Source: Allium sativum
Lineage: Eukaryota > Streptophyta > Magnoliopsida > Asparagales > Amaryllidaceae
DNA length: 64,000 nucleotides
Direction of reading: 5' to 3'
Assembly (NCBI GenBank): GCA_030737875.1
Contig: CM060909.1
Location: 26,557,659 to 26,621,658, forward strand
Position numbers and translations under genes: made by a program
The notes under the pieces: generated by a model
Seen by the model: only the letters and a program-made list of their open reading frames with translations
Databases searched by the model: none
Told to the model about the DNA's origin: nothing
In this document: piece after piece, positions 44,257 through 55,700 of the stretch
Layout of the letters: each line of letters begins with the position of its first letter
How positions within the stretch are numbered: the first letter of the stretch is position 1

Positions 44257-44270
44257 GGTCTTATTTATAG
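44257..44270 (-). promoter_or_regulatory. TATA box of D LTR
   Basis: On the minus strand CTATAAATAAGACC lies about 575 bp from the LTR start. The same site is at 50877-50890 in the other LTR. Transcription would start near 44235-44240, just before the LTR-borne ORF. Confidence 0.65.
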
Positions 44271-44843
44271 ATTAGGCAAGTGTTTTAGGCCATAGGATTA
44301 AACCTAAATTCAATCCAAGCCATCAAAGCATGTCTTGGGGAAGAAGTCAAGTGTAGGAACCATCTAGGGCCTTTAGATTAAAGATGAACCATGAGAACCA
44401 TCCAAATGCAAAATCTGCATTTGAGCGAATCGGCCCACGGGTTGACAGCCAAACACCCTGGATTAACCCCTAGTTGACCCAGCAAGCTCGGGTCGACCTC
44501 AAAAATCGGCCGGTTCGGTTATTCCCCTCTCCCAATTCGCTGTTTTGAACATTTTTGCATATTTATTTATTTAATTTTCAATTATATATATATATATATA
44601 TATATTTCTGCGCAACCCATTTCACTTAATTAAGTATACTTTAATTTGGGAATTTTTCGTGAAACTTCGCGAGGCCATATCTTGGTCATACGGACTCCGA
44701 TTTTCGAAAACTCGGACTCTATTTCGCGTATTTTTCCGAGGCGAACGCAATGGCATAGCCCGTTTCACTTGATTCAGAATTTAAAATTAAATTCTGCCTT
44801 GATTCTTGTCTTTAATCATGTTATCGAAATACGGGTTGTTACA

Positions 44844-44862
44844 TTCTCCCCACCTTTTAGGA
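44844..44862 (-). other. Polypurine tract of D
   Basis: Minus strand: CTAAAAGGTGGGGAGAA directly before the LTR start TGTAACAACCCG, with TTTCGGGGACGAAATC just upstream. It is the same kind of sequence as in B, L1 and E. Confidence 0.85.
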
Positions 44863-46826
44863 TTTCGTCCCCGAAATCTCCAAGTTAGGAAGAACATATC
44901 CTACCATCCATCATCCATCTACTCAAAACATCATCCACGAGCAACCATTGTCCTTAGATGATTTCTAATGCTGTATGAATATATGCAAGACGTGTGTGTA
45001 CATGTTCCTTAGCTAATGCTAATGATCAGGCCTGAATAATCTTTCTAATGCAAAATATGTATAGTGCCATGAATCCAACATGTATGCAAATAGTCCTAGT
45101 CATATAGATACTGTATGCGTGCACAATCATTCATTCATATGCAACAACCGCATGATAATACATTCGATTTCATCCATAAACAAGTATAAATACTCGTGCA
45201 TATGCAATATGAAATGTGACCGAGTCGAGCTAGTATCTAATGTGTATTCGCGCATCCACGAGCAACCACTTGCAACCATATCAATCATAACATGTTTCAA
45301 ATACATGTTTACATCCATAGGGTTCTACCTAGGATTCCCTGAAACAGGGTCGAGAAGATAAACAAGACAAACTCCTTACGGGGTTTGTAACAGAAAATAG
45401 GACCAAGAAGATGTCCACAAAAGATAGCCTACAAGTAAGCTCTACAGAAAACAGGGATCAAGGACATACTCCCAAAAAGAGATATCATGCGCGTATCTAG
45501 TCTTTGACCATCAGAGTCGTATTTCCTTGAGCTTAATTCTATTGTGCCTTGACCGTCTTTTAACTTCGCGATTTCGTAGCTTCTTATTTCCTGTTTCCAT
45601 AGCATGAGATGGAACTCATTTCTTCGTCGCCTCTCGTTCCACTTGCACTTATCCTTTTCCTAGAATACTTGGCGCAAACATGACTGCGTACTCATGATCT
45701 CATGCAAGCTTTCCAAAATTCACTAGTGAATCTTGGATCTCGTTTATATACTATAAGGCATTCCATGTAGAAGAACTTTCTCTTGAAAGTAAACAGATGT
45801 CAATCAGGTTATCATGCGCACTTACTGGGGTGATCTCTATAACCCATGCATAAATGAAGTAAACCATCCGTCTTATTGGCGAACACCACTTGATCGGGCT
45901 TCAAATTTCCAATAAAGGCATCAAGGGATTCTAAGTAACTAGTCATGACAGAACCTCAAAAAGGTTACCCGATACTTCGAGGGCATTACCAAGGCTAGTC
46001 AAAAGGTCTAACTACCCTCCTATCAAAACTGAGAGTGGCACCCCCTACTGGATAACCACTTCATCCCTAGAATCCATCCATAGCTTATAAACATAAGCAT
46101 TATTTCCAAACTCAACACTTGGCATAGACATTCCCAAATCCAAACAAGTCATGTATAAATGGACTGATTCTCCAATAGGACTTTGAGACAAAAATGGGAT
46201 TCTCTATTACGCTAGTACTTAAGGTGCAGAGACTCAACTATCGAAGCAGACTTAAATGATACGAACAACGAAGTCCTAACGGGATGATAGAGAAGAAAAG
46301 CTAAACCTTTAACAAGATCGTTACCCTCCTTCCGAGGTACTCTAGAAATGAGAGCATACTACTGCCCTCCCGATGATCTTGTCCTTGTCCCATAATACTT
46401 AACTATCCGTCCCGTTTTACCATGCCAAAGGTACTCTCTCGTCATGGGTTTCATTGTTCATCTTTCTCCCTCCTTTGAGGACTAAGCCATACCAACAAGT
46501 TGCTCATCCTTAAGCTCGTATCCTTTATCCTTCTTTCTCACGATCCTTTCTTATAACGCGGCCACTGGTCTCTCGAGAACCACCTTCATCGCATGCAAAG
46601 CACTTTCGTAGATAGAAAAGACTAGTCGCAGTTAAAACCACTGTGACTACAGATGGAGGAAAGAAAGGAGAAGAGATTCAATTAAGGAAACAAGGATAGT
46701 GCTAATGGCCTTTGGGGAATAGCCTTTTTCTTTTAAAAGAAAATTTTCTTGAAAAAAATGCTTCTTTGTAAACGATTTTCAAATAGTTTTCAGAAGGTCT
46801 TTAAAAACTTTTTCCCAGTCTGGTAA

Positions 46827-46844
46827 CCTTCTGCTCTAATACCA
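46827..46844 (-). other. Primer binding site of D
   Basis: Minus strand: TGGTATTAGAGCAGAAGG begins two bases from the 5' LTR end. It differs from the tRNA-Met type site TGGTATCAGAGC by one base (C to T). Confidence 0.85.
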
Positions 46845-48693
46845 CGTGTAACACCCTGCCTCCGCTAGGGTCACTCGCAAAGGAATGCACTAGCTTTAGA
46901 GGGACATTATTGGTAAACATGCACAGAAATATCACAAGACAGAACATATAAAAATAGCGGAAGTAAAATCAAACTTTCATAACATGAATAAATAAGGTCT
47001 AAAGCCTTTTACATCAGAGTACATCAAAACCTGTCTTGCAATAGTAAAGAAGCATAAAGACATTTTCATAAATTATTCCCCAAGTAAAAACAGTAAAGTA
47101 GCCATTAGCCAAGAAAAGTCCAAGCCATCCATGATGACCTTCAAGCAGAAGAAGTCCGAACTAAACAACAGTATTTCCTCCCTGTAACCTGGGGGGGAAT
47201 GGAAGAAAAGAGGCGAAACAAAACGGGTCAGTCAAAAAGACTGAGTAAGCACTATCTACTATTAGCATAAAAACTAGTAAAGTTAACTGACATGAGAAAC
47301 TGAGATGAACATAAGCATGATGACAAGATAGATAAGTTAAATCAAAATAACAGGATGAACTACTGAACTCAGATAAACTAGGGTGTCGTGATAAACTACG
47401 ATGTCAAGATAAAACAAGGTATCACATTGTCAGGTTTCTATCAAGTATAATATCCCAAGATATCTATCGCGTATAATGTCCCATGGCATCTATCCTGTAT
47501 ATCCGCTCTGCACCTACCGTACTAGTACCCCAACTGTATTACGAGTTATCCGTGAATGACCCTTACTCAAAAGTCGTGTAATGGTCCATGTCAACCTAAT
47601 ATGCCGCATATATAGGTTACTCAACTCATATGTTTCTTTCCATGTATAAGTTCAGTCCTTTGCCGTAGGCTATACGGGCTTTCCCATGTAAACGGTTTAT
47701 CCTTGAAGTTGTTTTGGACTGCAACCCTGGATCTAGTTGTGTTTCCTTACCATGAATTATCGCGCGTCCACTTAGGATTTATGCCACCTAGGACCGCTAG
47801 GGATTATGCTACCTAATGAACGTTTCCGTGTCTCGGTTTGGGTTTTGGCCACCTAGGACCACTAGGGATTACGCCACCCGTCAATCGCGCCCTTGATCCC
47901 ACGTATGTATCGTGAATCGTTTTCCATGTCTAGATGCACATGTTCCCTAATGTGCCATCCGAGTTCCGTGCCAGGGCAAATCAAGAAATACGGAACTCGG
48001 TCGGGAGCTTTAAATCGTCTGCCGATGCAGATATCAAGGTCTGTTTTTGTACCCGTGGCTATGGTCCCACGTGACCCCTCCCTCAACTACTGAAAGGCAA
48101 TTCAAGAAAAATCATGTATAAGAACCACTCCACGGCCCCACTATAGCCCACTTTCCTACGGGCCAACCTCACCCATGACTCGATAGCAAGCACATGGTCT
48201 GTTGGGGGTTCCCTGCCTTTCCGCATGCACACGATTGACTAAAGATGGTAGGTAGTCGGCGATGTGCTATCCAGGGCAAAAACAAGAATCGTCGACTCCA
48301 CGCTAATCTATCCCAGTCTTTAGGTTGCTCGCATAGCAACCAAGGCATACTCTTGGTCCTTCTAACGCAGACCTTAACCTCTCATGGGCCTAGTATAATT
48401 ACCTGGCAGCCCACAGAGGGATCCCAAGAATATCCTCACGTCCCCCGAAGCTTCCACTTCGGCACCCAGTGCGCTGGAGCTTTTATCCAAGTCAGATAAC
48501 TTGCTCCCCCTCGTATACTAAGCGATGACCTACCGTATCAGGTTACTCATCGTTTTGAGAATTAGTCCTATGTCCTTAGCTAAGAATTATTACTTAGTTA
48601 CCCTTAACTAAGGTTTACCACTTAGCTTCCTTTCCCGTTATCCTTGATTAACCACGGTTTTCTACCTAGTTCTTCTAGCTAGGGTTTGTCTAT

Positions 48694-49580
48694 TGGGTTA
48701 AGTGTTATCATTCAAGTCCATGACTTAACCCGCCCACGAATCACGTCAAAGATTGGCTAAGTATTTAAGTTCAAGACTTAGTCCCACAAGTTGGTTAAGT
48801 GTACCCAGAGGCTCATGACTTAACCCTATCAAGTCAAATTGGTCAAGTACTAACTTACCTTAATCCTATCGGATTATCTTGCTAGATCGATTAAGCATAG
48901 ATTATCTTAATCCCATCAAATTATCGAGTCGGATTGGTTAAGTATAGGTTGGCTTAACCCCATCCTCTAATCGTACTACAATGGTTAAGTATATTCTAAA
49001 AAGGTCTTGTGACTTAACCTTATCAGGTCCGCGTATTAGATTGGTTAAGTGTAAGTTACTTAACCCCATCAAATCATCATGTACAATTGGTTAAGTATAA
49101 GTTGCTTAACCCCATTAAATTATCACGTTAAGTTGGTTAAGTATTGGTTACTTAACCTCATTGAATTACCGAGTTTAAATTGGTTAAGTGTTTAACTTAA
49201 CCCCATCGAATTACCGTGTTTAGATTAGTTAAGTGTGGATTACTTAACCCCATCTAATTACCGTGTCGGATTAGTTAGGTGGAAATTACTTAACCCCATC
49301 CCCTAATCATCTTGTATGGTTAAGTGTCATTAAGAAAACTTACTTAACCTTGCCAAATTATCATGTTGGATTGATTAAGTGTTGGTTAACTTAATCCCCG
49401 TCCACTAGTCGTATAAAAATGGTTAAGCGTCATTAGGCAAATCAAATCACTTAACCTACCCAACCTTGTCATGTTTTGTTAAGTATCATTAGCCTAACCA
49501 ATTTACTTAACCCATTTACCCATGTCATATTTGGTTAAGAGTCATTAATCAAATTAACTTAACCCTATCATGTGGCATTA
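48694..49580. repeat. Palindromic GGTTAAGT/ACTTAACC array, D 5' LTR
   Basis: The same order of about 18 units as at 42074-42960 with very few substitutions, for example GGTTAAGAG for GGTTAACAG near 49533. The unit count has not changed since insertion. Confidence 0.95.
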
Positions 49581-50508
49581 ATTACTTAATGCACCCCAAC
49601 CCCTCACATTAGACTTTGTTGTGGTTACTAGTTAAGCCGGTCGGTTCCGGGTAGCTTTACACCACAACTTGGTCTAACCTCGAGTTCAAGCACAACATGA
49701 CCAACTTCTCACATTGGGTCCTATTGTTTGCAACTACTAGTTAGGCCGGTCGGTTCCGGGTAGTTTTACGTTGCAAACTCAACCCAACCTCGAGTTGGCC
49801 ACTTTCATGTTTAGTCTAGTGTCATGTTCATAGTCAAGTTTTCAAGCAATTGGGTAGACCTAACTTAATAGGTAAATTCCCAATGGGTAGACCTAACTTA
49901 ATAGGTAAATTCCCAAGCTTATGTTTTTATGCATACTTACATGTCAACTTCCATGTTATACTTCAAGTCATGTTTTCAAGTATAAACACATGTCATATTT
50001 AACGTTACATGTTGTCATGTTTATACCCATTTACCCAAGTCATATTCATGTCATTATGTTTCCCCATAATGTGACCCCAACGCTTTTTAAACTAGCATAT
50101 ACGTTCGCAACAACGTGATGGATTAAAAGAAGAGACTTGGCAAAGGAATGACAAAAATGGGTATTAAGACACAAGTTAATCATGGTGGCAAATGAGGCAC
50201 AAATGTGTTCATTAGCTTGCATGTTACATTCTTAAGCCTCAAAAACATGCATCAACCCAAACTTGGTACATAAGCGAATCATGGTGATAAAAGACATGGA
50301 ATGATGGCTAGAAACTCGCATATATCATCATATAAGGATTATGACTTCATATGCAAGTTGACATAATGATTATGAAGATTCTCATGTTGCATAATGCAAC
50401 ATTTCAACATAAAGGTTGTGGCTTTTAGCTAATAAGATCAAGATAATGACTTCATAAGCTCGCATAACATGATAGCATGCATCATTCTAATTAATCAAAC
50501 CCAAACTT

Positions 50509-50832
50509 TCAACATGAACATTTAACTTCATAGTTAATATCTAAGAGTAGGGAAGGGCTTACATTGCTTTGAAGGCCTAAATCGATTAAACTAAAGCTTG
50601 TGAGGAAGCCTATGCATGCCATCACCCAAAAACCCAAAGATGGATGCCCCAAATCAACAAAAACACCATCTTTATGAACAAAGATCAAAGCTTTTGCCTT
50701 GAAATCAACTTGAGAGGCTCTCATACTAGCATAGGGACTCTCTAACACTCTCATGATCATGAAACCTTTCATAGAAATGAAGTGGAGGCTAGGATAGTTG
50801 AGTGGAGGCCATGAGAGTAGAAATTTTGCCAT
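50509..50832 (-). CDS. LTR-borne ORF, 107 codons, D 5' LTR
   Basis: The second copy of the ORF at 43901-44212, again 45 bases after a TATA box in the same start context. It has Ala in place of Gly near residue 48. It extends four codons further (ending KCSC) because the other copy has an A-to-T change creating an early stop. No family is recognised. Confidence 0.35.
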   Translation of the reverse strand: MAKFLLSWPPLNYPSLHFISMKGFMIMRVLESPYASMRASQVDFKAKALIFVHKDGVFVDLGHPSLGFWVMACIGFLTSFSLIDLGLQSNVSPSLLLDINYEVKCSC

Positions 50833-51476
50833 AGTTTAGTTGCATGAATGAATAATGAGGATTTAGGATAGGTTAGGGTCTTATTTATAGATTAGGCAAG
50901 TGTTTTAGGCCATAGGATTAAACCTAAATTCAATCCAAGCCATCAAAGCATGTCTTGGGGAAGAAGTCAAGTGTAGGAACCATCTAGGGCCTTTAGATTA
51001 AAGATGAACCATGAGAACCATCCAAATGCAAAATCTGCATTTGAGCGAATCGGCCCACGGGTTGACAACCAAACACCCTGGATTAACCCCTAGTCGACCC
51101 AGCAGGCTCGGGTCGACCTCAAAAATCGGCCGGTTCGGTTATTCCCCTCTCCCAATTCGCTGTTTTGAACATTTTTGCATATTTATTTATTTAATTTTCA
51201 ATTATATATGTATATATATATCAATATATATATATTTTTCTGCGCAACCCATTTCACTTAATTAAGTATACTTTAATTTGGGAATTTTTCGTGAAACTTC
51301 GCGAGGCCATATCTTGGTCATACGGACTCCGATTTTCGAAAACTCGGACTCTATTTCGCGTATTTTTCCGAGACGAACGCAATGGCATAGCCCGTTTCAC
51401 TTGATTAAGAATTTAAAATTAAATTCTGCCTTGATTCTCGTCTTCATGTTATCGAAATACTGGTTGTTACATGTTA

Positions 51477-51678
51477 TGTATTATTTTTCCGCTGCATTGT
51501 AAATTTAAATCTCTGATATTTTCGCAGTCTGTAATATTTATTCAAACTCTGTTATATTCTTGTACTCAGATGTAAATTGTTGTAATAAGCAATGAAATGT
51601 TCTTCTGCTTGTGTTCTGATTTTTCGTGTTCTCAACTCAATTCGGGCTTTTCCGTAAGGTAGAGTTTGGGTCGTTTCA
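51477..51678 (+). repeat. E 5' LTR, last 202 bp
   Basis: Continues E's LTR after D. TGTATTATTTTTCCGCTGCA matches F's LTR at 63971 on, and the LTR ends GGGTCGTTTCA at 51678. The primer site follows two bases later. Confidence 0.88.
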
Positions 51679-52748
51679 GTTGGTATCAGAGCTTTGGTTT
51701 TACAGAGCTCGAGAACAAGGCATATTAGAACCGAACGAAAGAATTCATCAGATATTGGATTAGTAATATCCAATGAGAATGACTCGTTAGAGATGGGATC
51801 AGTATTGTCCTAGAATGACTGTAAAGAGTGTCAGTTTTAAAAATAAAAATGAAAACCAATTTTGTTTTGGAATTTAAATCTTATTATACGTATTTGAATA
51901 TTTATTTTAAATTGAATTTGGACAATCGAGTATATGAATATTTTGCATATACGCCTTGCAAATGTATATTCGAAGTTTTAAATATACTGGATAGATACAT
52001 AATCACACTCTAGTCGCTCGGGCATGGTTCTGATGATGAAGTATACCATTACCAGTATTTATGTTCGAGTTTCGAATGTGGGATATCTATATATTTCCAA
52101 TTGACTGGTGTTAGAACCAAAACTAGATAGGGTTATTTATTTGTGATTTGACACTAAAATATGATTTTTGACTATATATATAAAAGTTATGTGATTGAAA
52201 AGCAAATCAACTAATTGATTGCTGGTTGTGATGTTTGATTATTTATTCCACTAATAAAAATATTAAAATGATAATGAATTTAACCTATAGGATAATGAAT
52301 GGTAAATTAAGCCAAATTGAATCAAATATTAAACTGAATTGAAAATTGTCTGGAATTGCATACAAGTACATATATATGTGTGAGCAGGTCATAGCAGGGA
52401 AGCAAAGAAGAGGAATAAAATTGTATGCCCGACAAATAGGTACATGTTTACTAATTTATTGGGTTTCAATGATTTTATGAGCCGATTGGCTAGCTGCTTG
52501 GCTTTTTCTTTTGGATTAGTGAGGGCCCTATGAGGCAAATTGCGGTTTTAAATGTCTCCCCGTACAAAGGAGGTTATGGCGAAATTTTTCGAAAATTTAG
52601 GGTGTTAGCCAAATTTTTGAAAAATTTGAAAATTCTTTGAAATTGAAAAGTTGAAAAATGAACACCAGAATGAAACTTGAGTTGATTAGTTAAACAACTT
52701 TCAGCTCCAATCCTTTTCGAGGATGAAAAGATTTTAAGTGGGGGAGAT
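51679..52748 (+). other. Internal domain of E (non-coding), with primer site and purine tract
   Basis: The primer site TGGTATCAGAGCTTTGG is at 51681-51697. The leader (TTGGATTAGTAATATCCAAT) is similar to that of L1. A conserved module lies at 52430-52625, and the purine tract TTTTAAGTGGGGGAGA is at 52732-52747 after TTTTCGAGGATGAAAAG. No capsid or enzyme motif occurs in any frame. At 1070 bp, this is a very short centre for LTRs of 6.4 kb. Confidence 0.85.
52430..52625 (+). other. Conserved module, E copy
   Basis: The counterpart of L1 20244-20440: GCCCGACAAATAGGTACATG, TTTTATGAGCCGATTGGCTA, GCTGCTTGGCTTTTTC and ACAAAGGAGGTTATGGCG with a following CGAAAATTT. Stops fall in every frame across it, which argues against protein coding. 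Confidence 0.7.
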
Positions 52749-55700
52749 TGTAACAACCCGGAAAATCAGAACCAATTTAAAATTTTTATTTTTGCTAATT
52801 TAATGGATTTTGAATAATTAAAATGATTTATTTTAAATAATAATGATTAAAAATTTATTTAAATTGAAGTTAGAACGAATAAAATTATTTTAATTATATA
52901 ACGAGCCTGAAATGGCACAGCAGTTTGAAAATTCGATTTCAAATTTCAAATGAATGTGCAGGATTCAAAATAAATCGGATTTCAGCAAAACTTGAAACAT
53001 TTGATTCTGTTTGAAAATATCTTTCCAACGAATGTGAAAAATCCATATTTCATAACGGGAATAAAAAGTTATGTCCAACTGAAAATTCAGAATAATCGCT
53101 ATGGATTTTTTTATAATATATAGCCCTTAAAAATAACCATTTTGCAAACGACCTCCGTTTTCGACAAAACCACTTTTGTTGGATCCGGAATGTTAAATTA
53201 TTGTTACGTTTCAAATTTCATAATTTTTGGAATCAATATGTGAACGTGGTAAATTTAAACGCGTTTGGTCAATTCAGTTTGAATTGGATCGACCAGAAAA
53301 TGACCATTTTTCAAACGGTCTCCAAATTTGACGAAATTAGCTTTGTTAGGACCGTATTGTCAAAGCATAGCTAGATTTATTTTTTGGAATTTTTGGAGTT
53401 AGTATGGGGGCCCTGTAAATTAAAATGTACATTTAAATTTAATATATATTGATTCAAATTTTAATTTTGATGAAAACTTATCGAAACAGTCCAATTGCCT
53501 TACGGGACATATCCCATTGTGTTCAGAGTGCGGGTATTTAGCTAGGGGCGACAGTCGTTGGGTTTGATTTGGAGTCCGGGACGATAAGCAAGTATTTTCG
53601 AATTAAATATTATTAAAAATATAATATAAATATATATTGGCCAATCACTTTTCAGCAAAACTCTAATCCTATTAAAACCATGCGCCGCTAGGAGAAAATC
53701 TGAGGCCCTAATTGCTCGATTCTTTACCCCTAAATTCCGATCAAAATACAGGGAATTAAACCCCAGTTCTGTAGGGGATTTTGTAGAGATTTTCGTAAGC
53801 TTCTATTTCATACCGGTCTGATGAATTCTAATCGCGTATGGAGCTCGATTTCTAAACCCAAAGTACCACCGTTCGTGGCAGGATTATTTGTTTGATATAT
53901 ATTTCATATCGTTCGTGGTGAGGTTAGGGACTCGATGTACAAACCATGATTATTTGTTTGAATTGAATGGACTATATTGTGGTTGTTGATTGTATTGTAT
54001 GGAATAAAATATTTGAACAATAAAAATATCATTTTTATTGAATGAATAAAATATATAAAATATTCATGTATGGAATAAAATATTTGAACAATAAAAATAT
54101 CATTTTTATTGAATGAATAAAATATATAAATTATTCATGTATGGAATAAAATATTTGAACAATAAAAATATATTTTTTATTGAATATAACCATATAAAAT
54201 GGTCATGTGTTGAAAATAAATATTCATTTACAAATCGGACGATTTGTTTATGTACACCCATTTAATTGATATTGATTGGGACGATAAATTTTACACATCG
54301 CCCAACTACACAAATAATAATCAGTATTTGTTGTTTGAAAACCCCACACGGGTATTGGGATGATATTGGACGTACACTAATCCCAATATTTAGTTGTATG
54401 TCAATCGATTGGTTGAAAGACTGTTGTAAGCATTAATTATTTATACTTAGTGCTTATGCAATTGTGTGATTCACTCTGGATGATGGTTGACTGCGTATAA
54501 TCATTGTTGTGTACACGTGTGTATAAAATCCACATAAATAACATTATATGGTAATTGACTGTGTCTGATTCCAATTCAGAAAGAACAAATATTTTAAAAT
54601 AACGAATATTTTAAAATAATATTCAATAAAGGATTAAAATCTGATTTGATGTCTGATTTGGGATGAACACGAAAATATTGAAATATATAAGCCGTGTTGA
54701 TTAGATTTGTGCCATTTTAATGTGCACGATATTTATATCGATTTTATTCATTTTTATAATGAATATCGAAAACGAAATGATTTCAAAACCTTATATTTTG
54801 AAAATATTATCATTTATATATTATAATGATAGAGAATATTCAATTTTGATTTAAAATTGGAAATGAAGTTAGAATCGTTTTAAAAATTAATTTATAAACG
54901 ATTTATAAAATACGTTTTAAAAGGAAATCGATGAAATACATATTATATATATAATATAATGGCATGAATAGAACGCGCCGCGCCACGACCGTTCGCGAAT
55001 TTCGACCATTGACTTCGAATTGACATTACGGGAGATCCGATCGTTGGATTCTCCTAAAACGGAAACGTTGGGTTCAAATCGAAAAGAGTTTTCCAACAAA
55101 TATAAGAGATTTGAAATCTAACGGTTGGATTTGGAATTATGTCCAAATCAAATTTGGAAAAGATCGCTGTAAGTGCAGTTCGATGAACGTTTATGGAAAT
55201 CGACTGTACGGGCCTTGATAAAATTATTAAAAATATTAATAATTTGTGTAAAATCATAATAAATGATTTGGAAAGAATTGGGATGAAAAATTCCATGTTT
55301 GTAAACATAAAAATATATTTTTATCAAAATGAACTGGTTATTAACTAGATTTGAAATACAATAGTTTTTAAATAAAATAAATTGGATTTGTGAATGATTT
55401 TAATATAACTAGAAATTTCCAATGAACAAATTGGAATGGATTTCGAATGGAATTAATCTTCGGAATATTTTGATATTGGATTCCGTGATTATACAGATAT
55501 TGTTATGGAAATTTGGAAGATATATTTATATCGTTATTTCCAATACGATATATGTTGGTTTCAGAATTTGATATTGAATATAAGCCGATATAATTTCTAG
55601 CCTTGTATTTAATATCAAATGGGATTTTGGGTTTGTCATGAATGGTATCTTTATGAACACTATTCTCAAACCCAGTTGAGAAAAGAATCAATCTTTAATT

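Larger units (their letters stand above)
40227..44843 (-). repeat. 3' LTR of D
   Basis: On the minus strand it starts TGTAACAACCCGTATTTCG at 44843 and ends GGCAGGGTGTTACA at 40227. A TATA box at 44257-44270 leaves about 4 kb of R/U5 downstream, unusually long. The downstream part holds an ORF, short duplications, a large palindromic array and a GC-richer segment (40850-41900). Plus-strand AT repeats at 44583-44605 differ in length from the other LTR. Confidence 0.93.
44844..46846 (-). other. Internal domain of D (non-coding)
   Basis: About 2 kb read in all frames without any Gag, protease, RT or integrase motif. Apart from the primer site and purine tract at the two ends I see only unremarkable mixed sequence. 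The module shared by L1 and E is not recognisable here, so D may belong to a different helper family. Confidence 0.8.
40227..51471 (-). mobile_element. D: young giant-LTR non-autonomous element inside E
   Basis: Minus-strand element of 11,245 bp with LTRs of 4617 bp (40227-44843, the 3' LTR) and 4625 bp (46847-51471, the 5' LTR) around a 2003-bp centre. Orientation comes from the minus-strand primer site at 46827-46844 and purine tract at 44844-44862. No Gag or Pol motif is seen. The LTRs differ at only about six of the first 650 bases, making D the youngest element with both LTRs present. It is bounded by a perfect TGTTA duplication. Confidence 0.93.
46847..51471 (-). repeat. 5' LTR of D
   Basis: A 4625-bp partner of the 3' LTR at a constant offset of 6620 bp for most of its length. 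Small differences include the AT microsatellite (51205-51237) and scattered transitions. It has the same palindromic array (48694-49580), duplications and TATA box (50877-50890). In an active copy this LTR would drive transcription toward lower coordinates. Confidence 0.93.
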
